DNA from: JAVVHH01 sp963848035
GTDB lineage: Bacteria > Pseudomonadota > Alphaproteobacteria > Acetobacterales > Acetobacteraceae
DNA length: 64,000 nt
NCBI GenBank assembly: GCA_963848035.1
Contig: CAWKCD010000001.1
Location: 682,001-746,000 of the forward strand
Reading direction: 5' to 3'
The notes below the pieces were generated by a model, which was not told the DNA's origin, did no database searches, and worked only from the letters and a program-made list of their open reading frames with translations. Shown one piece after another: positions 8,310-16,565 of this stretch (position 1 is its first letter; each line of letters starts with the position of its first letter). Both the position numbers and the translations under genes were made by a program.

Positions 8310-10364
8310 ATGTCAGGATCTCGCGCCACCGAAAGGCAGAGCCCCGCCGACGCGCCCATGCGGGCGCTCCAAGCCGCCATTCTCGCCCGCCCGGCAACGC
8401 CCGAGCGGCACATGGCCAACGCCGTCCGCGCCTTGGCCATCGACGCCATCGAAGCCGCCGGCTCCGGCCACCCCGGCATGCCCCTCGGCATGGCCGACGC
8501 CGCCACCGCCCTCTGGACCCGCTTCCTCCGCTTCGACGCCGCCGACCCCCGCTGGCCTGACCGTGACCGCTTCGTCCTCTCCGCCGGCCACGGCTCGATG
8601 CTGCTCTACGCGCTCCTGCACCTCACCGGCCATGCTGGCATGTCGCTCGCCGACCTCTCCAACTTCCGCCGCCTCGACAGCCCCGCGGGCGGCCATCCCG
8701 AATTCGGCGCCCACCCCGCCATCGAAGCCACCACCGGGCCCCTCGGCCAAGGCCTCGCCAACGCCGTCGGCATGGCGCTCGCCGAACGCATGCTCGCCGC
8801 CCGCTTCGGCCGCAGCCTCGTCGACCACCGCACCTGGGTGATCGCGTCGGACGGCGACCTGATGGAAGGCGTCAGCTACGAAGCCGCCGACCTCGCCGGC
8901 CATCTCCGCCTCGAAAAACTCACCGTCCTCTGGGACGACAACAGCATCTCCCTCGACGGCGAGACCGCCCTCTCCCACTCCGCCGACACCCTCAAGCGCT
9001 TTCAGGCTCACGGCTGGGCCACCAAGCGAATCGACGGCCATGACCCGGCGCAGCTCGCCGGCGCCCTCTCCCTCGCGCTCCGCTCCCGCAAGCCCACCCT
9101 GATCGCCTGCCGAACCGTCATCGGCTTCGCCACCCCCACCAAGGCCGGCACATCGGCCGCCCATGGCGGCCCCCTCGGCGACGACGAAGCCGGCGCCGCC
9201 AAGCTCGCCCTCGATTGGGCCCACGACAAATTCGCCATCCCCCCCGAACTGGCCGACCGCTGGCGCACCGCCGGGTCCCGCGGCGGCGCCGCCCGCCGCG
9301 CCTGGCTCAAACGTCTCGCCAAGCACCCCATGAAGGCCGAGTTCGAACGCGTCACCGCCGGCAAACTCCCCGATGCCTGGCAAGACGGCATCGCCTCGCT
9401 CCGCGCCGAATTCGCCGAATCCCGCACCCCTCTCTCCGGCCGCGACGCCGGTCAGCGGGCCCTCGCGGCGCTGGCCGCCACCATGCCCGAACTCGCCGGC
9501 GGCTCCGCCGATGGCGGCCGCTCCACCCGCACCCAGCCCGCCAACTTCCCCGCCATCTCCCCCGGCGCCTTCGCCGGCCGCTACATCCATTTCGGCTGCC
9601 GCGAACACGCCATGGCCGCCGCCCTCAACGGCATGGCGCTCCACGGCGGCTTCTTCGCCTATGGCGGCAACTTCTGCGCCTTCAGCGACTACATGCGCCC
9701 CGCCCTGCGCCTGGCCGCCATCATGCGCCTCCGGGTCGTCCACGTCCTGACCCATGACAGCATCGGCCTCGGCGAGGACGGCCCCACCCACCAGCCGGTC
9801 GAACAGCTCGCCAGCCTCCGCGCCCTGCCCAACACCCACGTGTTCCGCCCCGCCGACGCGGTCGAGGTCGCCGAATGCTGGGAACTCGCCGTCCGCCGCA
9901 CCGGCGGTCCCAGCCTCATCATCCTCGCCCGCCAGGATCTCGCCCCCCTCCGCCAGGACGCCGTCGAGAACCGCAGCGCCCGCGGCGGCTACGTCCTCGT
10001 CGAGGCCGACGGCGCCCGCCAGGCCACCCTCATCGCCACCGGCTCCGAAGTCGCCATCGCCGTCGAAGCCCGGCGCCTGCTCGCCGAGTCCGGCATCGCC
10101 GCCGCCGTCGTCTCCCTCCCTTGCTGGGAGCTGTTCGCCCAGCAGGACGAACGCTACCGCCTCGACGTCCTCGGCGCCGTGCCCCGCGTCGGCATCGAGG
10201 CAGCCTGCGGTTTCGGATGGGAGCGCTGGCTCGGCAACTCCGGTATCTTTATTGGGATGACCGGCTTCGGCGCCTCCGCCCCGTCCCCGGATCTGTACCG
10301 GCACTTCGGCATCACGCCGGACGCCATCACCTCGGCCGTAAAACGGCGCATTCTGTCGAACTGA
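8310..10364 (+). CDS. tkt: transketolase
   Basis: The 684-residue thiamine-diphosphate enzyme moves a two-carbon unit between ketose and aldose phosphates in the pentose-phosphate (or Calvin) pathway. Visible markers are AIEAAGSGHPGMPLGMADAA near residue 50, the ThDP/Mg motif region VIASDGDLMEGVSYEAADLAGHL, and HDSIGLGEDGPTHQPVEQLA in the pyrimidine-binding domain. Length is normal. GGAGG lies before ATG 8310. gap follows 15 nt after the stop and pgk after that, an order typical of alphaproteobacterial sugar-phosphate clusters. The gene has a slightly longer N-terminus (about 35 residues before the core) than usual. Confidence 0.95.
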   Translation: MSGSRATERQSPADAPMRALQAAILARPATPERHMANAVRALAIDAIEAAGSGHPGMPLGMADAATALWTRFLRFDAADPRWPDRDRFVLSAGHGSMLLYALLHLTGHAGMSLADLSNFRRLDSPAGGHPEFGAHPAIEATTGPLGQGLANAVGMALAERMLAARFGRSLVDHRTWVIASDGDLMEGVSYEAADLAGHLRLEKLTVLWDDNSISLDGETALSHSADTLKRFQAHGWATKRIDGHDPAQLAGALSLALRSRKPTLIACRTVIGFATPTKAGTSAAHGGPLGDDEAGAAKLALDWAHDKFAIPPELADRWRTAGSRGGAARRAWLKRLAKHPMKAEFERVTAGKLPDAWQDGIASLRAEFAESRTPLSGRDAGQRALAALAATMPELAGGSADGGRSTRTQPANFPAISPGAFAGRYIHFGCREHAMAAALNGMALHGGFFAYGGNFCAFSDYMRPALRLAAIMRLRVVHVLTHDSIGLGEDGPTHQPVEQLASLRALPNTHVFRPADAVEVAECWELAVRRTGGPSLIILARQDLAPLRQDAVENRSARGGYVLVEADGARQATLIATGSEVAIAVEARRLLAESGIAAAVVSLPCWELFAQQDERYRLDVLGAVPRVGIEAACGFGWERWLGNSGIFIGMTGFGASAPSPDLYRHFGITPDAITSAVKRRILSN

Positions 10365-10379
10365 AGGGAACTCTCTCAA

Positions 10380-11396
10380 ATGGCCGTAAAGGTCGCCATC
10401 AACGGATTTGGCCGCATTGGCCGCCTCGTACTGCGCGCAATCATCGAGCGGGGCCGCGACGACGTCCTTCCCGTCGCCATCAACGACCTCGGCAGCGTCG
10501 AGGCCAACGCCCACCTCTTCCGCTTCGACAGCGTCCATGGCCGCTTCCCCGGCGAAGTGAAGGTCGACGGCGACAGCCTCACCATCACCTACAACGGCAA
10601 GACCTGGGGCCCCATCAAGGTCACCGCCGAACGCGACCCGGCCAAAGTCCCCTACCAGGGCATCGACGTCGCCCTCGAATGCACCGGCCGCTTCACCAGC
10701 AAGGAATCCGCCCAAGCCCTCATTTCCGGCGCCGGCGCCAAGAAGGTCCTGATCTCCGCCCCCGCCGACGGCGTCGACGCCACCGTGGTCTACGGCGTCA
10801 ACGAGAAGGTCATCACCAAGGAGATGACCGTCATCTCCAACGCCTCCTGCACCACCAACTGCCTGGTGCCGATGGTCAAGGTCCTCCACGAGAGCTTCGG
10901 CGTCCTGCGCGGCTACATGCTCACCATCCACGCCTACACCGGCGACCAGAACACCGTAGACACCCTCCACAAGGACCTGCACCGCGCCCGCGCCGCCGCC
11001 GTCAGCTCGATCCCGACCAGCACGGGCGCCGCCCGCGCCGTCGGCCTCGTCATGCCGGAGCTCAAGGGCAAGCTCGACGGCACCTCGATCCGCGTCCCGA
11101 TCCCCAATGTCTCCATCGTCAGTCTCGACGTGAACCTGCGAGACCCTGCCACGAAGGAGCAGATCAACGCCGCCATGAAGGCCGCCGCCGACGGCCCCAT
11201 GAAAGGCATCCTCGACTACAACACCGAAAAACTCGTCAGCATCGACTTCAACCACAGCCAGGCGTCCTGCTCGTTCGACGCCACCCAGACCGCAGTCGTC
11301 GACGGCCAACTCGCCCGCGTCATGGGCTGGTACGACAACGAATGGGGCTTCTCGAACCGCATGGTCGACACCGCCGCCCTCTTCGGCAGCCTCTAA
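10380..11396 (+). CDS. gap: glyceraldehyde-3-phosphate dehydrogenase (type I)
   Basis: The 338-residue protein has the NAD-binding start VAINGFGRIGRLVLRA (GFGRIG at 9-14) and the catalytic SNASCTTNC with Cys157, plus VPIPNVSIVSLDV and WYDNEWGFSNRMVD at the C-terminus. It oxidises glyceraldehyde-3-phosphate to 1,3-bisphosphoglycerate, or the reverse in gluconeogenesis or CO2 fixation. It is the second gene of tkt-gap-pgk, 15 nt after tkt, with AGGGA before the ATG. A strong hairpin separates it from pgk. Confidence 0.97.
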   Translation: MAVKVAINGFGRIGRLVLRAIIERGRDDVLPVAINDLGSVEANAHLFRFDSVHGRFPGEVKVDGDSLTITYNGKTWGPIKVTAERDPAKVPYQGIDVALECTGRFTSKESAQALISGAGAKKVLISAPADGVDATVVYGVNEKVITKEMTVISNASCTTNCLVPMVKVLHESFGVLRGYMLTIHAYTGDQNTVDTLHKDLHRARAAAVSSIPTSTGAARAVGLVMPELKGKLDGTSIRVPIPNVSIVSLDVNLRDPATKEQINAAMKAAADGPMKGILDYNTEKLVSIDFNHSQASCSFDATQTAVVDGQLARVMGWYDNEWGFSNRMVDTAALFGSL

Positions 11397-11408
11397 CAAC
11401 CGAACGCT

Positions 11409-11444
11409 CGCCAAGCCCACTCCCTCCTGGGAGAGGGCTTGGCG
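11409..11444. terminator. long hairpin between gap and pgk
   Basis: CGCCAAGCCC (11409-11418) pairs perfectly with GGGCTTGGCG (11435-11444); inside it CTCCC pairs with GGGAG around TCCT, giving about 15 pairs broken only by an A-A mismatch. No T-run follows. It lies 13 nt after gap and 44 nt before pgk, so it could act as an attenuating terminator or as a 3'-stabiliser and processing site that sets gap above pgk. Confidence 0.55.
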
Positions 11445-11487
11445 AAGGTTGCTCAGCTAGAAACCAGCATCGTAACGAGAGCACGAA

Positions 11488-12678
11488 ATGCCCTTCAAGA
11501 CGCTCGACGATCTCCACGCCAGCGGCAAGCGCATCCTCCTCCGCGCCGACCTCAACGTCCCCGTCCGCGACGGCCAGATCACCGACCGCACCCGTCTCGA
11601 GCGTCTCACCCCGACCATCCGCGAACTGTCCGACGCCGGCGGCCGAGTGATCGTCTGCAGCCATTTCGAGCGCCCGAAAGGCAAGCGCGTCCCCGAAATG
11701 TCCCTCGCCCCCATCGCCAAGGCTCTCGGCGAAGTCCTCGGCAAACCCGTCAGCTTCGCCGACGACTGCATCGGTCCCGCCGCCGAAGCCGCCGTCGCGA
11801 AAATGGCCGATGGCGACATCCTCGTCCTCGAGAACACCCGCTTCCACGCCGGCGAAGAGAAGAACGACCCCGACATGGCCCGCGGCCTCGCCGCCCTCGC
11901 CGACGCCTTCGTCAACGACGCCTTCTCCGCCGCCCACCGCGCCCACGCCAGCACCGAAGGGGTCGCCCACCTGATCCCCGCCTATGCCGGCCGCCTGATG
12001 CAGCAGGAACTCGAAGCCCTCGACACCGCCCTCGGCAACCCCCAGCGCCCCGTCTGCGCCGTCGTCGGCGGCAGCAAGGTCTCCACCAAGCTCGAACTCC
12101 TCGGCAACCTCGTCTCCAAGGTCGACGTCCTCGTCATCGGCGGCGCCATGGCCAACACCTTTCTCGCCGCCCAAGGCGCCCAAGTCGGCAAATCCCTCCA
12201 GGAAGCCGAGATGCATGGCACCGCCCGCGACATCCTCGCCGAAGCCAAGCGCGCCGGCTGCGAGATCGTCCTCCCCACCGACGCCGTCACCGCCGTCGAG
12301 TTCAAGCCCAACCCGGCCACCAAGATCGTCTCCGCCCACGACATCCCCGCCGATTCCATGATGCTCGACGTCGGCCCCGCCACCGTCCAATCCCTCCGCG
12401 ACCGCCTCCCCGGCATCCGCACCCTCGTCTGGAACGGCCCCCTCGGCGCCTTCGAGACCCCTCCCTTCGACGCTGCCACGACCGCTCTCGCCCACGCGGT
12501 CGGCGACGCCACCCAGCAAGGCGCGCTCCGCAGCGTCGCCGGCGGCGGCGACACCGTCTCAGCCCTCAAGCACGCCGGCGAAATCGGCCGCATGACCTAT
12601 GTCAGCAGCGCCGGCGGCGCCTTCCTGGAATGGCTCGAAGGCAAGACCCTCCCCGGCGTCGCCGCCCTGGGAGCCTAA
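11488..12678 (+). CDS. pgk: phosphoglycerate kinase
   Basis: The 396-residue enzyme transfers phosphate between 1,3-bisphosphoglycerate and ADP. Family signatures are RILLRADLNVPVRDG at the N-terminus, HFERPKGKR, VLENTRFHAGEEKNDP, the interdomain AVVGGSKVSTKLELL, VIGGAMANTFLAAQG and the nucleotide-binding SVAGGGDTVSALKHA near the C-terminus. It is the third gene of tkt-gap-pgk. AACGAGAG lies before the ATG, a moderate ribosome site. Length is normal. Confidence 0.97.
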   Translation: MPFKTLDDLHASGKRILLRADLNVPVRDGQITDRTRLERLTPTIRELSDAGGRVIVCSHFERPKGKRVPEMSLAPIAKALGEVLGKPVSFADDCIGPAAEAAVAKMADGDILVLENTRFHAGEEKNDPDMARGLAALADAFVNDAFSAAHRAHASTEGVAHLIPAYAGRLMQQELEALDTALGNPQRPVCAVVGGSKVSTKLELLGNLVSKVDVLVIGGAMANTFLAAQGAQVGKSLQEAEMHGTARDILAEAKRAGCEIVLPTDAVTAVEFKPNPATKIVSAHDIPADSMMLDVGPATVQSLRDRLPGIRTLVWNGPLGAFETPPFDAATTALAHAVGDATQQGALRSVAGGGDTVSALKHAGEIGRMTYVSSAGGAFLEWLEGKTLPGVAALGA

Positions 12679-12713
12679 CCGCCCCTCCCGCGTTATCCCC
12701 GCGGAGGTACACG

Positions 12714-13196
12714 ATGCGGGCAGGTTCAGCGTTGATGATAGCCGGTGCGGTCTCGGTGGGCGCGTTGCTCGCCGGCGGCCGATACAACCCGGGCCCGCAA
12801 CATCCGAGAACCGCCCGATGGTATGCCAAACTCGAGAAACCCGACTTCACCCCGCCCGCCCCGGTCTTCGGCCTCGCCTGGCCGATTTTGGACGGTCTGC
12901 TCTGGTTCACCGGCTACCGCCTGCTCCGCGCCCCCGCCAGCCCGGCGCGCCGCACCTCCGTGATCGCCTGGCTCCTCACCCTGCTCGGCATTCCCGGCTA
13001 TTCCTGGACCTTCTTCGGCCGCCACCGTCCCGAGGAGGGCCTCGGTGCCAGCGGCGCCATGCTCGCCGGTGCCGCCGCCCTCACCGCCTCTTCCGCACGC
13101 GTCGACCCGAAGGCCGCCTGGGCCACCGCGCCCCTCCTCGGCTGGCTAGTCTTCGCCAACGTGCTGCAGGAGGAAGTCTGGCGCCGCAACCGATAG
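12714..13196 (+). CDS. tspO: TspO/MBR-family tryptophan-rich sensory protein
   Basis: The 160-residue, five-helix membrane protein has the family core: GALLAGGRYNPGPQHPRTARWYAKLEKPDFTPPAPVF (the Trp-Tyr-X-Leu-X-Lys-Pro-X-Phe/X-Pro-Pro signature), GLAWPILDGLLW, then YSWTFFGRHRPEEG. The last helix has LGWLVFANVLQEEVWRRN. TspO proteins bind porphyrins and in photosynthetic alphaproteobacteria modulate pigment genes in response to oxygen. GGAGG lies before ATG 12714. It sits 35 nt after pgk and could be co-transcribed. Confidence 0.85.
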   Translation: MRAGSALMIAGAVSVGALLAGGRYNPGPQHPRTARWYAKLEKPDFTPPAPVFGLAWPILDGLLWFTGYRLLRAPASPARRTSVIAWLLTLLGIPGYSWTFFGRHRPEEGLGASGAMLAGAAALTASSARVDPKAAWATAPLLGWLVFANVLQEEVWRRNR

Positions 13197-13267
13197 GTGC
13201 AGGCTGGCAACGCGGAACCACCCGAACGTGCACCTCACGCAATCTTATATTTGATTTTCTACGTTCG

Positions 13268-13282
13268 TTAACGTATCGTTAG
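13268..13282. promoter_or_regulatory. near-consensus CtrA-type site
   Basis: TTAA at 13268-13271 and TTAG at 13279-13282 are spaced by exactly 7 nt, one base off TTAA-N7-TTAA. It lies just upstream of the small ORF at 13286, closer to the ATG than a -35-position site would be, so its role is uncertain. Confidence 0.3.
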
Positions 13283-13285
13283 TGA

Positions 13286-13510
13286 ATGCACGCTACTGTT
13301 CTCCGCATGATATCGAACAATTCGCTGTCCGCATTCTCGGCCTCCACCACGACAACAACGTCGTCGGTCCAAGGCCCCCAGCAACCCCGCCTGGTCAAGG
13401 TCCAGAGCGCGCCATCCGGCTCGCCCAGCACCGCGACCAAAGCCACCCTGCCGGCCAAACGGCCGACCGTGTCGCCACCGCGCGGAACGCTCCTCAACCT
13501 CTCGGTCTGA
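13286..13510 (+). CDS. small Ser/Thr-rich hypothetical protein
   Basis: The ORF encodes 74 residues, low-complexity and rich in Ser, Thr and Pro, with a polythreonine stretch near residue 20 and a C-terminus PPRGTLLNLSV. The ATG at 13286 lacks a clear Shine-Dalgarno; ATG 13307 is an alternative start. There is no signal peptide or membrane segment. The region upstream is unusually AT-rich for this genome, as a promoter would be, and contains a near-consensus CtrA-type site. No function can be assigned, and the frame may be non-coding. Confidence 0.4.
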   Translation: MHATVLRMISNNSLSAFSASTTTTTSSVQGPQQPRLVKVQSAPSGSPSTATKATLPAKRPTVSPPRGTLLNLSV

Positions 13511-13548
13511 ACGTCGGCGACGCCAGTCGCCAACCGTTCAGAGCCGGT

Positions 13549-13965
13549 CTCAAAAGCGGGCGTGCTTCGCGAGCACCGCAGCGCAGCGGCCTTGTCGGCC
13601 GTGAGCAGCGGAGCGCAGGAAAGCCGCGTCAGACGGCCGCCAGGGCAGCTTTTTCAGACCGGTGTGGCTGTCCGAACCTGGCTCAAAAGCTGGCATGGCG
13701 AGTCGGCTGGCGTGGCTTTGCGAGCACCGCAGCGCAGCGGCCTTGTCGGCCGTGAGCAGCGGAGCGCAGGAAAGCCGCGTCAGACGGCCGCCAGGGCAGC
13801 TTTTCCGACCGGTGTGGCTGTCCGCACCTGGCTCAAAAGCTGGCATGGCGAGTCGGCTGGCGTGGCTTTGCGAGCACCGCAGCGCAGCGGCCTTGTCGGC
13901 CGTGAGCAGCGGAGCGCAGGAAAGCCGCGTCAGACGGCCGCCAGGGCAGCTTTTCAGCCAGGTTC
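13549..13965. repeat. tandem array (about 2.8 units of 150-151 bp) of the palindromic repeat, copies 2-4
   Basis: Three near-identical copies have CGAGCACCGC at 13570, 13721 and 13871, giving periods of 151 and 150 bp. Each unit holds an imperfect palindrome with left arm around GGCTTTGCGAGC and right arm GCGCAGGAAAGCC, bracketed by CTGGCGTGG and CCGCGTCAG as in the copies at 8.2 and 25.5 kb. The linker (about 50 bp, containing GCAGCTTTT and GGTGTGGCTGTCCG) is also repeated. Open frames through it on both strands are consequences of the repeat. The stretch 13511-14003 holds this array and no convincing gene. Confidence 0.8.
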
Positions 13966-14003
13966 GGCTGGCGCGCATCGTGGTCCGGGGCCATGTTCCC
14001 CCA

Positions 14004-14517
14004 ATGAGTGAACGCGCGCCTATCCGCGTCGCCCACGTGCCGGGCGGACCCCTCACGTACCTGATCGACACGACGCCCGAGGCCCTCCCGCCCGTGCGCT
14101 CCGGCGATCTCGCCGATGCCTGGGCCGCCGCCAGAACCGCCGCCAGCAGCATCCAATGGGGCGCGCCTCGCCTCTTCCGGTTCCTCGCGCGAAGAAGGCG
14201 AACTGCTCGACCTTGCCCTCGCCGATGACGACGCCTGCTGCTGGGCCGCCGCCGTCGATCAGACCGCGGGCATGCACACCACCTACGGCCTCTCGCTGTG
14301 CCTACGCCTGCTCGCGCTCGTTGACCTCATGGCACGCGCCTCCTGGCTCGGCCGCTTCTATCGGCTCGGCCGTGCCGGTGCGACGCTCGACCCGGCGCTC
14401 GTCCGAGTCGCCGCCACCACTGCCCTGACCAGCCAGGCCAATTTCGACGAACACGAATTCCACGCCAAACTGGCGCTGGCCGCCAATCCCCTCATGATCT
14501 CAGGAGCTGCTCCTTGA
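14004..14517 (+). CDS. hypothetical protein, apparent frameshift
   Basis: Not recognised. ATG 14004 opens MSERAPIRVAHVPGGPLTYL, and this frame keeps protein character until a GGGG run near 14157; the next frame then continues RLASSGSSREEGELLDLALADDDACCW... to 14517. Removing one G restores a product of about 170 residues. The C-terminal part is helical and mildly hydrophobic (YGLSLCLRLLALVDLMARASWL), without an obvious transmembrane span. The stop overlaps the start of the following lipoprotein gene (TGATG), so the two are probably translated together. It starts about 40 bp after the tandem repeat array. Confidence 0.5.
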
Positions 14518-14879
14518 TGTTACGCCCCCATCCAGCGTTCGCCGTCGCGATCGCCCTCGCCGCCGTCGGCTGCGCCCGCCCTGCGCCGCCCACCACCGCC
14601 GACGCCTCCGTCAGAGCCGAGTGCCGTCAGACCGTCGAGCGCGAATACGCCGCTCAGAACCGCGCCGACCTCACCCGCCGCGACGAACGCGACTTCGCCT
14701 TCGCCGGGTCCTACAACTCCGGCATCTCCAGCCGCGGCCTCGGCGCCGAATTCTCCCGCGACCAGATGGTCACCGATTGCCTGCGCTCCCGCGGTGACGC
14801 CGCCGGCCAACCCGCACCCGGCGTCGGCCCCGCTTTCAGCCCCACTCAGCAAGGTACCGGCTCCTCGCTCCGCCCTTGA
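14517..14879 (+). CDS. small predicted lipoprotein
   Basis: ATG 14517 overlaps the preceding stop as TGATG and has AGGAG upstream. The 120-residue product begins with a lipoprotein signal (LRPHPAFAVAIALAAVGC, lipobox Cys at 19), followed by a mature domain with two conserved-looking Cys (VRAECRQTVEREY and MVTDCLRSRG) and the segment RDFAFAGSYNSGISSRGLGAEFSRDQ. The tail is Pro/Gly-rich and disordered. Likely outer-membrane-anchored and periplasmic; the function is not recognised. Confidence 0.65.
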   Translation: MLRPHPAFAVAIALAAVGCARPAPPTTADASVRAECRQTVEREYAAQNRADLTRRDERDFAFAGSYNSGISSRGLGAEFSRDQMVTDCLRSRGDAAGQPAPGVGPAFSPTQQGTGSSLRP

Positions 14880-14947
14880 ACCACCATGCCGCGTTGCCGA
14901 GCACCGGGGCCGCGACTACAAGCGCCCCGGCAACGAAGGAGCGCAGC

Positions 14948-15298
14948 ATGAGCAAGATCATCCGCACAGAACCCAACAAAATCCTCGCCAAGGCCGTCGA
15001 ATACCACGGCTTCGTCTACCTCCAGGGCTGCACGGCCGCCGACCTCAGCAAGGACATCACCGGCCAGACCGAAGAAGTCCTCGCCGCCATCGATGCCATT
15101 CTCGAGACCCACGGCACCGACAAGACCCGGCTGCTCCAGGCGCAGATCTGGCTCAAGGACATTCGCGACCGTGACGCAATGAACAAGGTCTGGTCGGCCT
15201 GGCTACCGGAAGGCGGCGCCCCGGCCCGCGCGTGCGTTCAGGCCAACATGGCAGACCCGCGCCACCTGGTTGAGATCATGGTCACGACCTGCAAGTAG
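14948..15298 (+). CDS. RidA/YjgF/YER057c-family protein
   Basis: The 116-residue protein has the Rid fold. The N-terminus SKIIRTEPNKILAKAVEYHGFVYLQGC matches, as does the trimer-cleft Arg in ARACVQANMADPRHLVEI. Rid proteins hydrolyse reactive enamines/imines released by PLP enzymes, or serve in related catabolic steps. The Arg that binds the carboxylate in true RidA is present. AGGAG precedes ATG 14948. It stands alone, about 70 nt after the lipoprotein gene. Subfamily not resolved. Confidence 0.85.
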   Translation: MSKIIRTEPNKILAKAVEYHGFVYLQGCTAADLSKDITGQTEEVLAAIDAILETHGTDKTRLLQAQIWLKDIRDRDAMNKVWSAWLPEGGAPARACVQANMADPRHLVEIMVTTCK

Positions 15299-15447
15299 CA
15301 GGCGCGAGACCCAAGCAATCCAGCTACTCCAGCCGAATCGTGGTGGCCGATCCGCCATACTGTGTCTGATCGGTCACATGCAACTATTATTTGTTCTGTT
15401 TTGTAATCTTTTGTCTTGAAATGGGAGGTATGTCCTAAACACGGCGG

Positions 15448-15456
15448 TTATCCACA
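15448..15456. promoter_or_regulatory. perfect DnaA-box sequence in an AT-rich gap
   Basis: The gap 15299-15570 has no gene. It includes an AT-rich stretch (about 15378-15420) and TTATCCACA at 15448-15456, identical to the consensus DnaA box. Only one perfect box is seen, so this is not evidence of an origin; it may be a single regulatory or titration site, or chance. Confidence 0.35.
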
Positions 15457-15570
15457 GGGGTATTTTTGCGAAACACTTCGTGATCCCCGAAACCGAGCAG
15501 TTCCGGGTTGCCAGGGCATCGTCGCTAAAACTACCCAAAGTCACGACGCGGTGACCAAGATGGAGGCGGC

Positions 15571-16454
15571 ATGCTGGGTAGTTGGACGAAAAGCAGTTTC
15601 GGAGCTTTGATTGCAGGAGCGGTTGCATTGACCGCGGTGTCGACAATCACCCCTGCTGAAGCCAGGAACAGGAACTATCGTTCCACCGCCCACAACGCTG
15701 GTCACGCCGTCGCGTCTGCTTACGCTTACCGCTCGCGTCACGCCGTCCGTTACGCCCGCCGCGGTTCGCTTCGTCGCTGGGCGCGGCGTTCTCCAATGTG
15801 TTCCTTTCGCTCGCGAGAACAGCGGCATCGAACTCACCGGCAACGCCCGCAATTGGTGGGAGAACGCCGAAGGCCTCTATGAGCGCGGCGCCCGCCCCGA
15901 AGTCGGCAGCATCCTGAATTTCCGCGCCAGCGGCCGCATGCGCCTCGGCCACGTCGCCGTCGTCACCAACGTCATCGACAGCCGCCACATCGAGATCGAT
16001 CACGCCAACTGGTCCGGCCCCGGCCGCATCAGCCGCGACATCGACGTCGTCGACGTCTCCCCCGCCAACGATTGGACCGCCGTCCGCGTCGCCATCGGCG
16101 AGTCCGAGCAGGATTTCGGCAGCACCTACCCCACTTACGGCTTCATCTATGACCGCCCCGACAGCGGCACCATGGTCGCCAACAGCGGCGTCGCCACCAG
16201 CAATCACGCCATTCACGCCACCCCCGAGACCCTCGAGGCCGCCGGCGTCCAGACCGCGCCCGAGGAAGTCGCCGAAGCCGCCGACGATGGCGTGCCGACG
16301 CGACACCTACGGCTCGCGCCACCACCGCGCCACCCGCTATCACATGAGCAACCGGCTCCGGCCGCACGCCCATCTCGCGACGCGCTCGCAGGGCACCCGC
16401 TTCGCCAGCCGCTACTCGGCCAACGTCACGCCGCATCACCGCCACCGCTCCTAA
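15571..16454 (+). CDS. secreted CHAP-domain amidase/peptidase, two apparent frameshifts
   Basis: GGAGG precedes ATG 15571. The signal peptide MLGSWTKSSFGALIAGAVAL...TPAEA is followed by an Arg/His/Tyr-rich lead. Near 15775 the frame moves by one base into QCVPFARENSGIEL (catalytic Cys codon at 15797), WWENAEGLYERGARPEVGS, then GHVAVVTNVID (His) and EIDHANW: the Cys-His-Asn triad order of CHAP domains. A second one-base shift near 16290 leads into a basic, His-rich tail ending at 16454. CHAP enzymes cleave peptidoglycan peptides or the amide bond. Joined length is about 293 residues. Both shifts are apparent +1 insertions. Confidence 0.7.
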
Positions 16455-16565
16455 GCCCGCCGTCACCGAGAGCCCGATCGGTCCGACCCGGACCGTTCGG
16501 GCTCTCGCCGCTTTCAACTCCCTCGCGCTTGGGGCCTAATCCGGCGCAACGAGGGAGGAAACCAA

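Noticed and set aside
8313..11420. 1035-codon open frame on the minus strand over tkt and gap
   Set aside because: It is antisense to two clear enzymes, is Gly/Ala/Val/Glu-rich low-complexity sequence, and follows from high GC at third codon positions. The same holds for other long antisense frames in the window.
13549..13965. CRISPR array
   Set aside because: The repeated units are 150 bp, the linkers are also conserved, and there are no unique spacers or cas genes.
13550..14152. Long repetitive open frames in both directions through the tandem array
   Set aside because: They are made by the 150-bp repeat and show no protein character; the unit is a multiple of three so frames stay open by chance.
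15299..15570. Replication origin
   Set aside because: Only a single DnaA box is seen and no origin-linked genes are close.
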